Source: Aquila chrysaetos chrysaetos (Eukaryota; Chordata; Aves; Accipitriformes; Accipitridae). From it: a stretch of 64,000 nt of DNA. The position numbers and the translations under genes were made by a program. Positions 12,135-23,060 of the stretch are shown piece by piece. The notes below the pieces were generated by a model, which saw nothing but the letters and a program-made list of their open reading frames with translations, had not been told where the DNA came from and searched no databases. The stretch lies in contig NC_044030.1 in NCBI RefSeq assembly GCF_900496995.4, positions 10,785,851-10,849,850 of the forward strand, written 5' to 3'. How positions within the stretch are numbered: position 1 is the stretch's first letter; each line of letters opens with the position of its first letter.

Positions 12135-13265
12135 TGTCGTGGTTTAACCCCAGCCTGCAACTAAGCACCACACACTATCTATCTATCACTCCCCCTCCTC
12201 AACAGGACAGGGGAGAGAAAATATAACAACAGGCTTGTGGGTTGAGATAAGAACAGGGAGAAATCACTCAACCAATTACCGTCTCGGGCAAACCAGACTT
12301 GGCTTAGGGAAAATTGACTTAATTTATTGCCAATCAAACAAGAGTAGGGAAATGAGAAATAAAACCAAATCTTAAAACATCTTCCCCCCACCCCTCCTTT
12401 CTTCCCAGGCACAGCTTCACTCCTGAATTCTCTACCTATCCCCTGCCAGCGGTGCAGGGAGATGGGGAATGGGGGTTGGGGTCAGTTCATCACACATTGT
12501 CTCTGCTGCTCCTTCCTCCTCAAGGGCAGGACTCCTCACACTCTTCCCCTGCACCACTGTGGGGTCCCTCCCATGGGAGACAGTTCTCCACAAATTTCTC
12601 TGGTGTGGGTCCTTCCCACAGGCTGCAGTTTTTCATGAACTGCTCCAGCGTGGGTCCTTTCCACGGTGTGCAGTCCTTCAGGAGCACATTGCTCCAGCGT
12701 GGGTCCCCCTGGGGTCACAACTCCTGCCAGAAAACCTGCTCCAGCGTGGGCTCCTCTCTCCACAGATCTGCAGGTCCTGCCAGGAGCCTGCTCCAGTGCG
12801 GGCTTCCCACGGGGTGACAGCCTCCTTCGGGCACCCACCTGCTCTGGCGTGGGGTCCTCCCCGGGCTGCAGGTGGATATCTGCTCCCCCGTGGACCTCCA
12901 TGGGCTGCAGGGGGACAGCCTGCCTCACCATGGTCTTCCCCACGGGCTGCAGGGGAATCTCTGCTCGGGCGCCTGGAGCATCTCCTCCCCCTCCTTCTTC
13001 ACTGACCTTGGTGTCCGCAGGGTTGTTGCTCTCACATGCTCTCACTCCTCTCTCCAGCTGCAGTTTCTGTGCTGCCACAACTTTTTTCCCATCTTAAATC
13101 TGTTCTCCCAGAGGCACTACCACCGTTGCTGATGGGCTCGGCCTTGGCCAGCGGCGGGTCTGGCCTTGGCTCTGTTGGACATAGGGGAAGCTTCTAGCAG
13201 CTTCTCACAGAAGCCACCCCTGCAATCCCTCCCCTACCAAAACCTTGCCACGCAAACCCAATACA
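12135..13265 (+). mobile_element. Solo LTR of an endogenous retrovirus, copy 1
   Basis: A 1131-bp element begins TGTCGTGGTTTAACCCC and ends CCCAATACA, with perfect 5-bp target-site duplications TTGGC at 12130-12134 and 13266-13270. No internal retroviral coding region is attached, so it is a solo LTR left by recombination. The middle (about 12550-12960) is a GC-rich minisatellite whose units begin CTCCAGCGTGGG and run about 40-52 bp. Open frames up to 180 residues inside it come from this repeat and are not genes. Confidence 0.92.
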
Positions 13266-13521
13266 TTGGCTTTTTTAATTTGTAAATGTTTTTTTTTCCC
13301 TTGGTCTTTCTCCTCCAGACAACCAAGTATTTATAGAGATGGAGTATCAAAATGTGAGTGAAGGTATGGGTGGCAAAACTACATATATTGTCCAGTCTTA
13401 CAGGTCAACTTAATGCATGATCTAAAGTAGTGCTTAAAGGAAAGGTCAATGAGTATAGGCATCACTTCCTGGTAAACAAAATAAATTAGTGTCTATAAAT
13501 CTATGCAGTTCCAGATTTTTT

Positions 13522-13524
<3 letters not shown>

Positions 13525-13552
<28 letters not shown>

Positions 13553-13561
13553 CCCCCCCAG
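13525..13561 (+). other. U28-C7-AG super-strong polypyrimidine tract and acceptor
   Basis: A run of 28 T is followed by 7 C and then AG, an almost ideal 3' splice acceptor. The following 68 nt (13562-13629) end at a consensus donor TTAA|GTAAGT. Whether this is a used exon, a pseudo-exon or a PTB-binding decoy cannot be told from sequence. Confidence 0.5.
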
Positions 13562-13691
13562 ATTGAAAGCAGCTATCTGTTGCTTCAGGAACTTAGTTGT
13601 CTTAATTGTCATTAGTTTGGAAGTGTTAAGTAAGTCTGTCGCTGGAGAAGACTGTGTTTATATATAATTTCCTTTTATTCTGTACAGCCCT

Positions 13692-13722
13692 GCTTTATCC
13701 ACTAATTTTCAGTGGATAAAGC
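13692..13722. repeat. Perfect 12-bp hairpin
   Basis: GCTTTATCCACT and its exact reverse complement AGTGGATAAAGC are separated by the 7-nt loop AATTTTC. Intronic. No known RNA family is recognised; the stem is too short for a typical pre-miRNA. Confidence 0.8.
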
Positions 13723-13734
13723 CTTTCAATTTGT

Positions 13735-14951
13735 TGAAACAGACCTTGTGTATGTACAATGGATTTGTTTTCTAAAATAGGAAACAAATTTATTGAAGTA
13801 GAATTAAGTGCTTTGAAAATATAAGATTAACTTGAAAATAACTATTCATTGCTAAGTCTTATCTGCAGGATCCCATAGCATATGTTCTGTAGGGAAATTG
13901 TTTTGCTAATGGACTGCTAGTGGCAATTTTTGTCTCACCATCATGTAAAATAAGTCTCAAGTGTATCTGTGTATATTTATATGTATATACACTAGTGGGA
14001 CTTCTATGTAAATGCAAAGATCATTCAGTTGATACTGTGTTCCCCTATTGCCTCTGCTCTCTGCTGCTTTTTTTTGCTGTGTAATGGTAGCCCTCTGTAG
14101 GGCTGAGGAGTGGGCAGTAATAACATAAATACTGTCTTTGATGTAGAATCACCAAGGAACAAGATTATGATTCATTAGGAATTTTTTATTTTTGTCAACT
14201 TTATTTTGGAGCCATAGGGTTCATCTGTTTTGTGTACAAAATGGGCATTTTTAGTGCACACTTGTGACAAGCGTAGCCTAGCGTGTTGTGAGCAATGTTC
14301 TTTTGGAGGAGCTCTTTATCATGGTACTAGTTGCTGTTTCAGTGTGTACCTTAAAAGATAGGGAGAGGGACTCATAACACACGACAAGAAAAAAAGCCAG
14401 GTCTCAGCAGGATCCAGAGTTCTCAAAACATGCAATCCAAAGACTAGATTAAAACTGTGTTCTAGACTAATGAGTGTTAATAACTTGATGTTTAACCACA
14501 GCAATCTAATTTAAAACTGTAGGCTGCCCAAAGGTGGTCTCAGTGAGGTGGTACCTCATTTAGTTATCAGTATTTTATAAAACACAGAGAATATTAACAG
14601 GATGCATGGATTTAAATATTAATAAAATTCAGGAGTTGTATTTGCTTCATACGTTTTCTTCTCAGACTCATGTTTCTCCCATAGTTGATTGTATGTTTGT
14701 AAGCAAAATAATAGGGTTAAAACTAAAGAAGTCATGCTTAACAGTAATATGATTTTAGTGTTACTGTTAAATCACTTCACAGTATACTTTGATCAGGAAA
14801 AATTATTATCTTGCCAGCTAACTTGTGTGTTCTATTCAGAGTTGGAAGAAATGAAGGCTGTTAGAGGATGTACTATTGTGAATTAAAACTGAAGAGATTT
14901 GTTTTGTGTCACTGGGATACTTAGGAGAGGGAATAAGAGAGGAGAAGATCT
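13735..14951. other. Intronic stretch between two solo LTRs
   Basis: AT-rich sequence with only short open frames (60-65 residues). I see no repeat or exon signature. Confidence 0.6.
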
Positions 14952-14956
14952 TGTCC

Positions 14957-15987
14957 TGTGGTGGATTGACCCTGGCTGGGTGCCAGGTGCCCACCAAAGC
15001 CGTTCTATCACTCCCCCCTCCTCAGCTGGACAGGGGGAAGAAAATATAACAAAGGGCTTGTGGGTCAAGTTAAGGACAGGAGAGATCACTCACCAATTAC
15101 CATCACGGGCAAAACAGACTCAGCTTGGGGAAAATTAACTCAATTTATTACAAATCAACCAGAGTAGGGTAATGAGAAATAAAACCAAATCTCAGAACAC
15201 CTTCCCTCCACCCCTCCCTTCTTCCCGGGCACAACTTCACTCCCGAATTCTCTATCAAACCCCCGCAGCAGCACAAGGGGACAGGGAATGGGGTTTACGG
15301 TCAGTTCATCACACATTATTTTCTGCCGCTTCATCCTCCTCAGGTGCAGAACTCATCACACTCCTCCCCTGCTCCAGCTTGGGGTCTCTCCCGCAGGAGA
15401 CAGTTCTCCACGAACTTCTCCAACGTGGGTCCTTCCCACGGGCTGCAGTTCTTCACAAACTGCTCCAGCGTGGGTCCCTTCCATGGCGTGCAGTCCTTCA
15501 GGAGCACACTGCTCCAGCGCAGGCTTCCCACGGGGTCACAGCCTCCTTTGGGCACCTACCTGCTCCGGTGTGGGGTCCTCCCCGGGCTGCAGGTGGATAT
15601 CTGCTCCCCCATGGACCTCCATGGGCTGCAGGGGGACAGCCTGCCTCACCATGGTCTTCCCCACGGGCTGCAGGGGAATCTCTGCTCGGGCGCCTGGAGC
15701 ATCTCCTCCCCCTCCTTCTGCACTGACCTGGGGGTCTGCAGGGCTGTTTCTCTCACATGTTCTCACTCCTCTCTCCAGTGTCTGTCCCAGCAACTTCTTT
15801 TCCTTCTTAAAAATGTTATCACAGAGGCGTTACCACTATCGCTGAAGGGCTCGGCATTGGCTGGCGGCGGGTCTGTCTTGGAGCCGGCTGGTATTGGCTC
15901 CGCCAGACACAGGGGAAGCGTCCTTACAGAAGCCACCCCTGTAATGCCCCCCCCGGTACCAAAACCTTGCCACACAAAGCCAATACA
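14957..15987 (+). mobile_element. Solo LTR of an endogenous retrovirus, copy 2
   Basis: A 1031-bp element of the same family and orientation as the one at 12135. It starts TGTGGTGGATTGACCCTGG, ends GCCAATACA and is flanked by perfect 5-bp duplications TGTCC (14952-14956 and 15988-15992). The different duplication shows an insertion independent of the first. It has fewer internal minisatellite units (about 15463-15690), which explains the shorter length. Frames of up to about 220 residues within it are not genes. Confidence 0.92.
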
Positions 15988-16215
15988 TGTCCATATATAC
16001 TGAAAAGATGGAGCATTCATTTAAACAAAAGACATAGGCTTTCTGGATACAGGGGAGAATGTAAACAGAAATTAATGTTGTACTGTCTCCTGAGTCTCCA
16101 GACAGTCTGAGATTATGACTTTGCCCTCATTTATATGATTACTTTGTTAATACTGAAGCTTTAATCTAAAGGATGATTCCTACAGTGGCTAGTTTATTAC
16201 TAATTGTTCCAACAG

Positions 16216-16281
16216 ATGAAGCAGAGTTGGGCTGAGGAACATAGACTATTGCATGAGAAAGTGTCATGCAGTGAGAAGCTG
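16216..16281 (+). other. PTBP3: Candidate alternative N-terminal coding exon
   Basis: A 66-nt open segment begins with ATG directly after an acceptor (TTACTAATTGTTCCAACAG, with a TACTAAT branch-point-like word) and ends AAGCTG|GTAAGC at a good donor. It is phase 0 and would join in frame to 33773, giving MKQSWAEEHRLLHEKV... then CGPQKLL. It has no resemblance to the mammalian PTBP3 N-terminus. It could be chance. Confidence 0.25.
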
Positions 16282-19200
16282 GTAAGCATTGCTAAGGTAG
16301 TGGCGAGGAAACAAAACACAGATGAGACAAGAAGGACAAGAACTGTGGGTATCATAGCCGTGACCATGTTTTTCCTGCATACAATACTACTTTCCTAGAA
16401 AATATTAAGTAGTAATTGAAAATTCAGCTTGTGAATAGAAGTATTGTACTCTATTGTTGATCTTGATGCAAATCTTTCATCTATTAGGACAAGAGCTTAT
16501 TCAAGTAATACTTAATTTATGTGATGCACATCATCATGCAGATTTTTATTACTTTCCAACTACTTGACTTCAAGTGTGCAATTCTTCGAGCTTTTAGTCC
16601 TAGAGTTATGTGATTGTTTGAGGACATGAATCTTCCTTTTAAAAAATAAAAAATTTCTGGCTTTTGTTGTTGTGGAGAAAAGCTTTAAATGTGAAGCTGA
16701 AAATTAAATACTCAAAAGGCAAACAATCCAAAACATGTGTCTTTAGAGTGTCATGGTTAAGTTGAGAATGGAAATTTTTTCTTTTTTCCAGACTCTGAAA
16801 ACTTGTAAGTTAGAAGAAGTAGTTTCATGCTTTTAAATTGAATGATTGATCAGTTGAGAGACAAATCTTTTTGGTAGCTTCCTGTGAATCCATGGTGGGT
16901 TTTGGATGCATGGGAAGCGAGACCTTTTTTCCCCAAATATTATTTTCTTAAACTAAGTTATGTATATTTAGTTCTGCAGAACAATAGAAATCAAAGTAAC
17001 AAAAGTAAATATCTTTCATGCCACAAGGTAGAGCTGCTGATAAACACTGTATCCTGGAATCTTGTTTATGCATTTTTCTGTTTTCAGAAGGAAGTAGGGT
17101 TAAAAATGAACAGTGAAAAGGGTGTGTTTCATAGACAAATTTTGCAGAAATTTTGTTGATTGCTATTGTGATCCTGGCAGTCGTTTTCTTTTTTTCTCTC
17201 CATGCTATGCATTGTTAAACTATGTCCTTTGCAAGAGGAAAAAAAAAAAAAGGCACAGCTCATCATATTTTGGCTTTCATAACAATGTTTTTCCTTCTTC
17301 CTTTAACCTATTTACCATTACTTTGCAATAATTTGCTAACATCTTCAATTTTCTCTCTTCATTTTTTTGTACGGTGTTGTTACAGATCTCTTAGCAGTTT
17401 GTTTAAAGGTAGGAATCTCTTTATAGCCTTTCACATACACTTGTTACTTCTTTTATTATAACGCTTCCTGGTTTTTGCTGATGTCATGTTGATAATCATA
17501 AACCTCATGGTTTTGTTCTGTTTCTCTTAGCTGTATTTATTTATCAATTTTAACCTTTAATAATAACAAATTATAAACCAGATTGTTCAGTTATGGCACT
17601 TTTGTACTTTTTAAGGCTATGTAAATTTTCTTCTGCCCAAATTCTGCCTAGCTTACTTGTGGTTTTTTTAGGTTACTGGTTATTTATGTCCTGTAAACAT
17701 CTCCTGATTGGTTCATAGTAAAGCATAAAATGGCACAAAACCATACACAATATGACATTGTACAGATACATTTGTGATTTCAACCAAAACCCCTTAAGTT
17801 TAAGGCAAAGTATCATCTTGCTGTACAGGACTTCATTCTGTATAGTGTTTATTTACAGACATACTCACACATTCAATTACTTATTAAGAATTAGGATGAA
17901 GATTTTAGTAAGGGTTGTGTTGAGTGTCCTATTGATTGTTTGAAAAAGGAATATATTGAAGTAACTTTCTCTTTAAACAAAAAACCTGTGTTAACTCATG
18001 AGGAAAACCTAAATTTTGATCTTCACATATTTAAGGGTTAAACTAACAAGGAAGCATAGACATTAATCTTTATTGCTAGTAAAGTTTGCATTTAAACTAC
18101 TGGAAAACAACATTATTGGAAATCATAAATCGGTGATGATGCTACAAAGAAAAGCTGTCATCTTCTTTTTGATGCACAGTTTCAAAGGAAGCTCTGCTTC
18201 TCTGTCATGATGCCTGCTTGGTCTCTGGAGCATTCAAAGTTGTATATAGATTCTTGTCCTTTAGGATGAGTTTAAAGCCTTCATACTGAGGGGAGGTATT
18301 TCATACTTTAAGAATGAAAATGTACATTTATGTTCATTTAAAAACTTAACTTGTCACACTAATTTTACAGCTCATGATAATCCCATGCTCAAGGTTGCTT
18401 TTGTTGATAGTGGTTTATTTTACTACTGTGCTCTTCTTGCTCCACTGCAGCCTCTCCCAGTGACCCAAATTAGTTGAGCAGTCTGGACATCATATGTTGG
18501 AGGAAAGAACCTAGAAGAGGAGAAAAGCCTCTGTGATAGTGAATCTCTAGAAAGGCATGATTGATATAAGAAGTCTGTGTTTTTTCTCATAAGCTAATGA
18601 TTTACTTCCTGGCATCTTCAAATTGCATATTGATGGGACATACACAATTTCAAGAGGAAAATATTATTTCCTTAGGTTCTTGCCCTGTATCTAGCATAAA
18701 TGCAAAGTATATAATATTATAGTGTTCTGACCTGTGGACTCTGGTCATGATGTCTGTTTTGGACTTTCTGCATGAAACTGCAGATTTGATACACTTGGTA
18801 ATGGTGTATCTTATATTAAATTCTGATGTAGTCAGTCTTAAATGTGACAGCTGGAAGTATAAAGGTGTCTGTACATCCAGATGCAGACTTAGCATTACTG
18901 AAATTTTTTTCTATTTAGTAATAAAAGAGATGTAGTCATAACATTCTGGGAAGTGTCATATTATTGTTCAGTTTAAGTGAACAGCAAACTGTTAGACTGA
19001 TACCTACATTTGGCCCATGCCAACTTCTGCTGTGAACTCCTGTAATACAGTGGATTGTAATACAGTTCTACACCATGTCCTCACTTGAGCGTAAACTTCT
19101 TTGATGCAGAAATGGTGTAGTTTGTAATTTTCATTTCTCTTGCTCACTCACGTTTGTGCAAAATTAGTGAAACAATAGTTGGACCTTACATTTTACTATG

Positions 19201-21799
19201 CTTATTTACAAACCCTAATATGTTTAGGGAGATGCAAACGTCTTTGATATTGGTGATGCATGTTTAGCAGTTCTCCTAGTGTACAAACTAGAAACGTTTT
19301 TGTTTTGCTGCAATAAGAAAGGTGTCCTTCTCTCTACATGGGAATGCACCTCAATAAATTTGAGAAATTAACTTTTAAATGAGTGTGGGTTTAGTGCTTT
19401 AAGTATGAATAGGCTATATTAGTACACTGGGAAAGGAAACAGCAGGGACATGCAAGATGTAAGTTATTCTGACCTTCAGATTAATTATTTTTAAATTAAT
19501 CTGTTCAGTTCTATTGAAAGCCAAATAAGTGTGCAAAGTGTTGTGTAAATAAGAAGTGTGAAAAAGGCTTTTGGTGGTATGTCTGTTTTTCCTGGAGTCT
19601 CATGCAAATTACTAAATTTTCCAAAGTCATATTTACTAATAAATTATTCTTAAAATGGAAATGCTGAAGTGCCAGGAATAGACTTGTTTTATTATATAAA
19701 TGCAGCCTGTCAGGGAGGGGAGAACAACCTGATCTGCAGATCCCTTTGTTACTTTAACATTGTTAATTTTGAGACTCCTTCATTTTGATTGGTTTTTGGA
19801 TTGTTTGGTTCCCCATGTGTAGTCTTATATACCAAATACGTTATCTAATAGTGATGCAAAAGAGTCATAATTCAGTCCCTGAGATTGTGTGATGCTGTTC
19901 CGTGTCAAGTGCAGTTAATAAATAGTTTGTCTTTGCTTGTTCTTCAAATTGGTAATAGTGCCAGAACACTGCTGAATTCTACCTGCTGCACTAGGAGCAA
20001 ATTGGTGAGAGTTAAGCTGTCTGTGGTTTACTTTGTATTTCACACCATTAAAACAATCTTCTTATGTGAATAGTAGTTCCAAAATCTGTGGGAAGCAGGA
20101 AAGTGTGTCATTCTATTAAAGGCAGCAAAAGGTAGAGTGGAAGTTTAATATTGACCTGCCTCCATGAGTAGTTATCAGAATTGGGAAGGAACAGCAACAG
20201 TAATGATGTACTTACCAAGCTGTGGTGCTGATTGGTTTTGTCATGCCTCATCACAAGGTACAGAGTAAAAGGCAAATTAGTATTTTTCTTACAGAAGAGA
20301 AAACAAATGAAAAACAGTTCTGTGGAATACCCTACTGTTGTTGTTCTCCTGCTCCCACACTTACACAATTTTGCAGATCTTAAAGGGTAGAGAATTCAGT
20401 GCTTGTGTCATAATACAAAGGAGAGCTGCGTACTATATGATACTTCCAACTCTAGAACACCTGGAGAGTTGAGGTTTCTATTTAAAATATCAGGGGTCTT
20501 TGTCTGGGAGCATTAGAGACTTAGGAAATTCCTTGTGTTGGTAGTCTGCATAGAGCTTTCTTCATTTGAGCTCAAGCTAACATGCTGAATCTATTTAATT
20601 TGATATTTTAACTTACTAAGGTAGCTATGCAGTTCTCTGAAAACAGTTACCCCTTTTAATGTGGATAAATACTTTCAGCTGAAAAGTTAAATGGCTCAGA
20701 GAATATAATTTCTTAGCTTTTTGTCAATTATTATTACTTCCCATGTTACAAAAAATGGGAGTGGTTCTTTTCATAATTGAAAATGTTGTTTAATAACTTT
20801 TCACATTAATTCAACTGTCCAGTATAAGTCTACATACATATTTGAAGCCCCTTATAAGCAAAGGCTGAAGTAGACTCTTGGATGTGAAAAACACTGAGCT
20901 TCACTCTTAAATTTGTAAAGACAACTGCAGTGTAACTTCCAGGAGAAGGGGAGAAAGAGGATTAACTTGGGATAACCAAGTAAACCAGTAAACTAGGGAT
21001 ACCAAACTCACTTTCTAGTACGTATAAGCGCTATCACAGAAGGTGGAAGAGGCAGAATTTGGTTTCTGTATGTAGCCTTCCTTTCCATGTTTCAGCCCAG
21101 CATGGAGTCCCCCAGGTTGTCTTGCAGGATATTATCACTGGGAGAGAAGGATGTGAAGTATCTTTCATGGGGATGAGTCTGTGGCCTCCAGTTTGACAAA
21201 CTATCATTTTAATGCATTTAGTAATCAGATTATTTTTTATTGTAATATTGGGCACTTTAAAAGGGCATTTGTAGATTTAGAATGCTAAACAAGGATTTAA
21301 CTTTTAGGAATTCTGTTTAAGGGAGAGTAGTCATTGATAGTTTACAATCATTGAAAAATTGACAGTGCCTTTATATAAAAAGGAATATTTTATTAATGTT
21401 TTCTTTCCCATTTGATAGGTTAGTTAAATGTTGAAATTGTGGAAAAAGTATTCTTAGTTGATTTCTTCTCAAGTCACTGAAATCCTTGTGAGTTTTTATG
21501 CCATGTATTATTTGTTTTTATTCACCTGTACTTGCAATGAAGGAATATTGCAAGACTTTTTGTGTAAGAGTTGTAAAATGTGATAAATCCTAAGCAGCTT
21601 TGAAATGTAACTACAAGTGCTGTTTAGAGAAAACAGGACTTGCCTGTGGTAGCCAACTGCTTGTAATAACCTGTATAGGAGTTTTAAGATTATGAATAGA
21701 TGTGATTTTCCTTATGCAGATTTCCTAGCATTTCAGCATCTGTACTATTTAGTTTCTCTTGATCGCTTGTTTGTGAACCACAGTTACCATATGTCTTGG

Positions 21800-23060
21800 C
21801 CCACTGAGCTGACATCACTTGCGTAATTAGGGTGATGTTGGATGCCCACAGTTTGACCTCTCTTACGTTGCTACATAGTTGTTAAGGATGGGACTTTCCT
21901 TAGATTAAGCACAATCAGGCAGGTGATAGGAAAAAGGTGTAATTCAGGCCAAATTTACATAGGAATATTTGCCCAGTGACTCACTACACCAATCCACAAG
22001 TAACAGCTCAAAGAGGTCACCTGCTATGTGACCACTGACATAGCTAATGTGTTTCTACCAATTCCTGTGGCCCCCCAGTGTAAACTGTAGTTTGCCTTTC
22101 CTGGAGGGGAGCACAATACACCTGGAACCACCTGCCATGGGGGTGGAAGCATAGTTCAGTATCTGTCAGAGACTTGTGCAAATGGTTTGGAGGAGGACAG
22201 TGCCCCAGAACACTTACAGTAAGCTGATGGCATCATAGTATAGGGAAACGCTGCCCAAGGGGTAGATAACAAATATAGCTGAAATTGAACTGAATGTAAG
22301 ACTTGCAATCAAAGACGAATAAGGTGAAGGGACTTGCAGGACTAGAAATACAGTTTCTGTGTGTTAAATAGCAACATGGCCACCATTGTCTTCATACTGA
22401 CATGATTAGTAAGGTTGTGGCAATAGTTACACCAATGAACATAAATGGAAACAAATTTTCTTTGGAATGGTAGGATTTTGGTGAATATACGTACCCAGAT
22501 GAAGTCAGCTCAAGAGCCCACTGTTCCAAGTCACCAGGAAAAACAGACTTGAGTGGGGCCCAAGCAACAATAGGCCTTTGACCAGATGAAGCAATAAATT
22601 GCACATGCTGTTGTGCTGACCCCTGTCAGGATGGGTCCAAATGTCTGAAATGTACTAAATAAAACCAGTAGGGGGCCAGTCAAACCAGTGGAGTTTATGG
22701 CAGAAAGCACACAGGGAGACAGGAGTATTCCTTGAATTCTGGAGCCAAGGCTGCTGTCAACCTGAGAAAACCATATCCTAACAGAAAGAGAAACATGAGC
22801 CATCTATGAGGGAATCTGGGCAGCATCTGCAGTGATGAGGTATGGAGTCACAACTGCTGCTGGCCCTTTGGCTTCTGGTACTGGATGCTGAAAGGAGAAA
22901 TGCCCTTAACTCATCATGTGGCAAGTTCTACCTGCCCTGATGGACAGCACTGCTTACCCAGTGGGATCAGATGGTGAAACAGGGACATCCAGGCCTCTTA
23001 GAAGAGCTGATAAAATGGCTCCCAAATCATTATTGGTATTAGTCTCCCCCTAAAGGGAAG
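21800..23060 (-). mobile_element. Possible decayed retroelement segment
   Basis: Base composition and codon-like texture differ from the surrounding intron. On the minus strand two adjacent open frames (22531-22803 and 22392-22604) run in overlapping phases, with a hydrophobic end near FIGVTIATTLL. This resembles a broken retroviral-type coding segment, but I recognise no diagnostic motif and no flanking LTR. Listed as an old endogenous fragment at low confidence; nothing intact is present. Confidence 0.25.

Noticed and set aside
12452..13132. Open frames up to 180 codons on both strands
   Set aside because: They lie wholly inside a solo LTR with target-site duplications and reflect its GC-rich minisatellite; the same frames recur in the LTR at 14957.
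15172..16020. Open frames up to 219 codons
   Set aside because: Same LTR family as above; frames arise from the internal repeat units.
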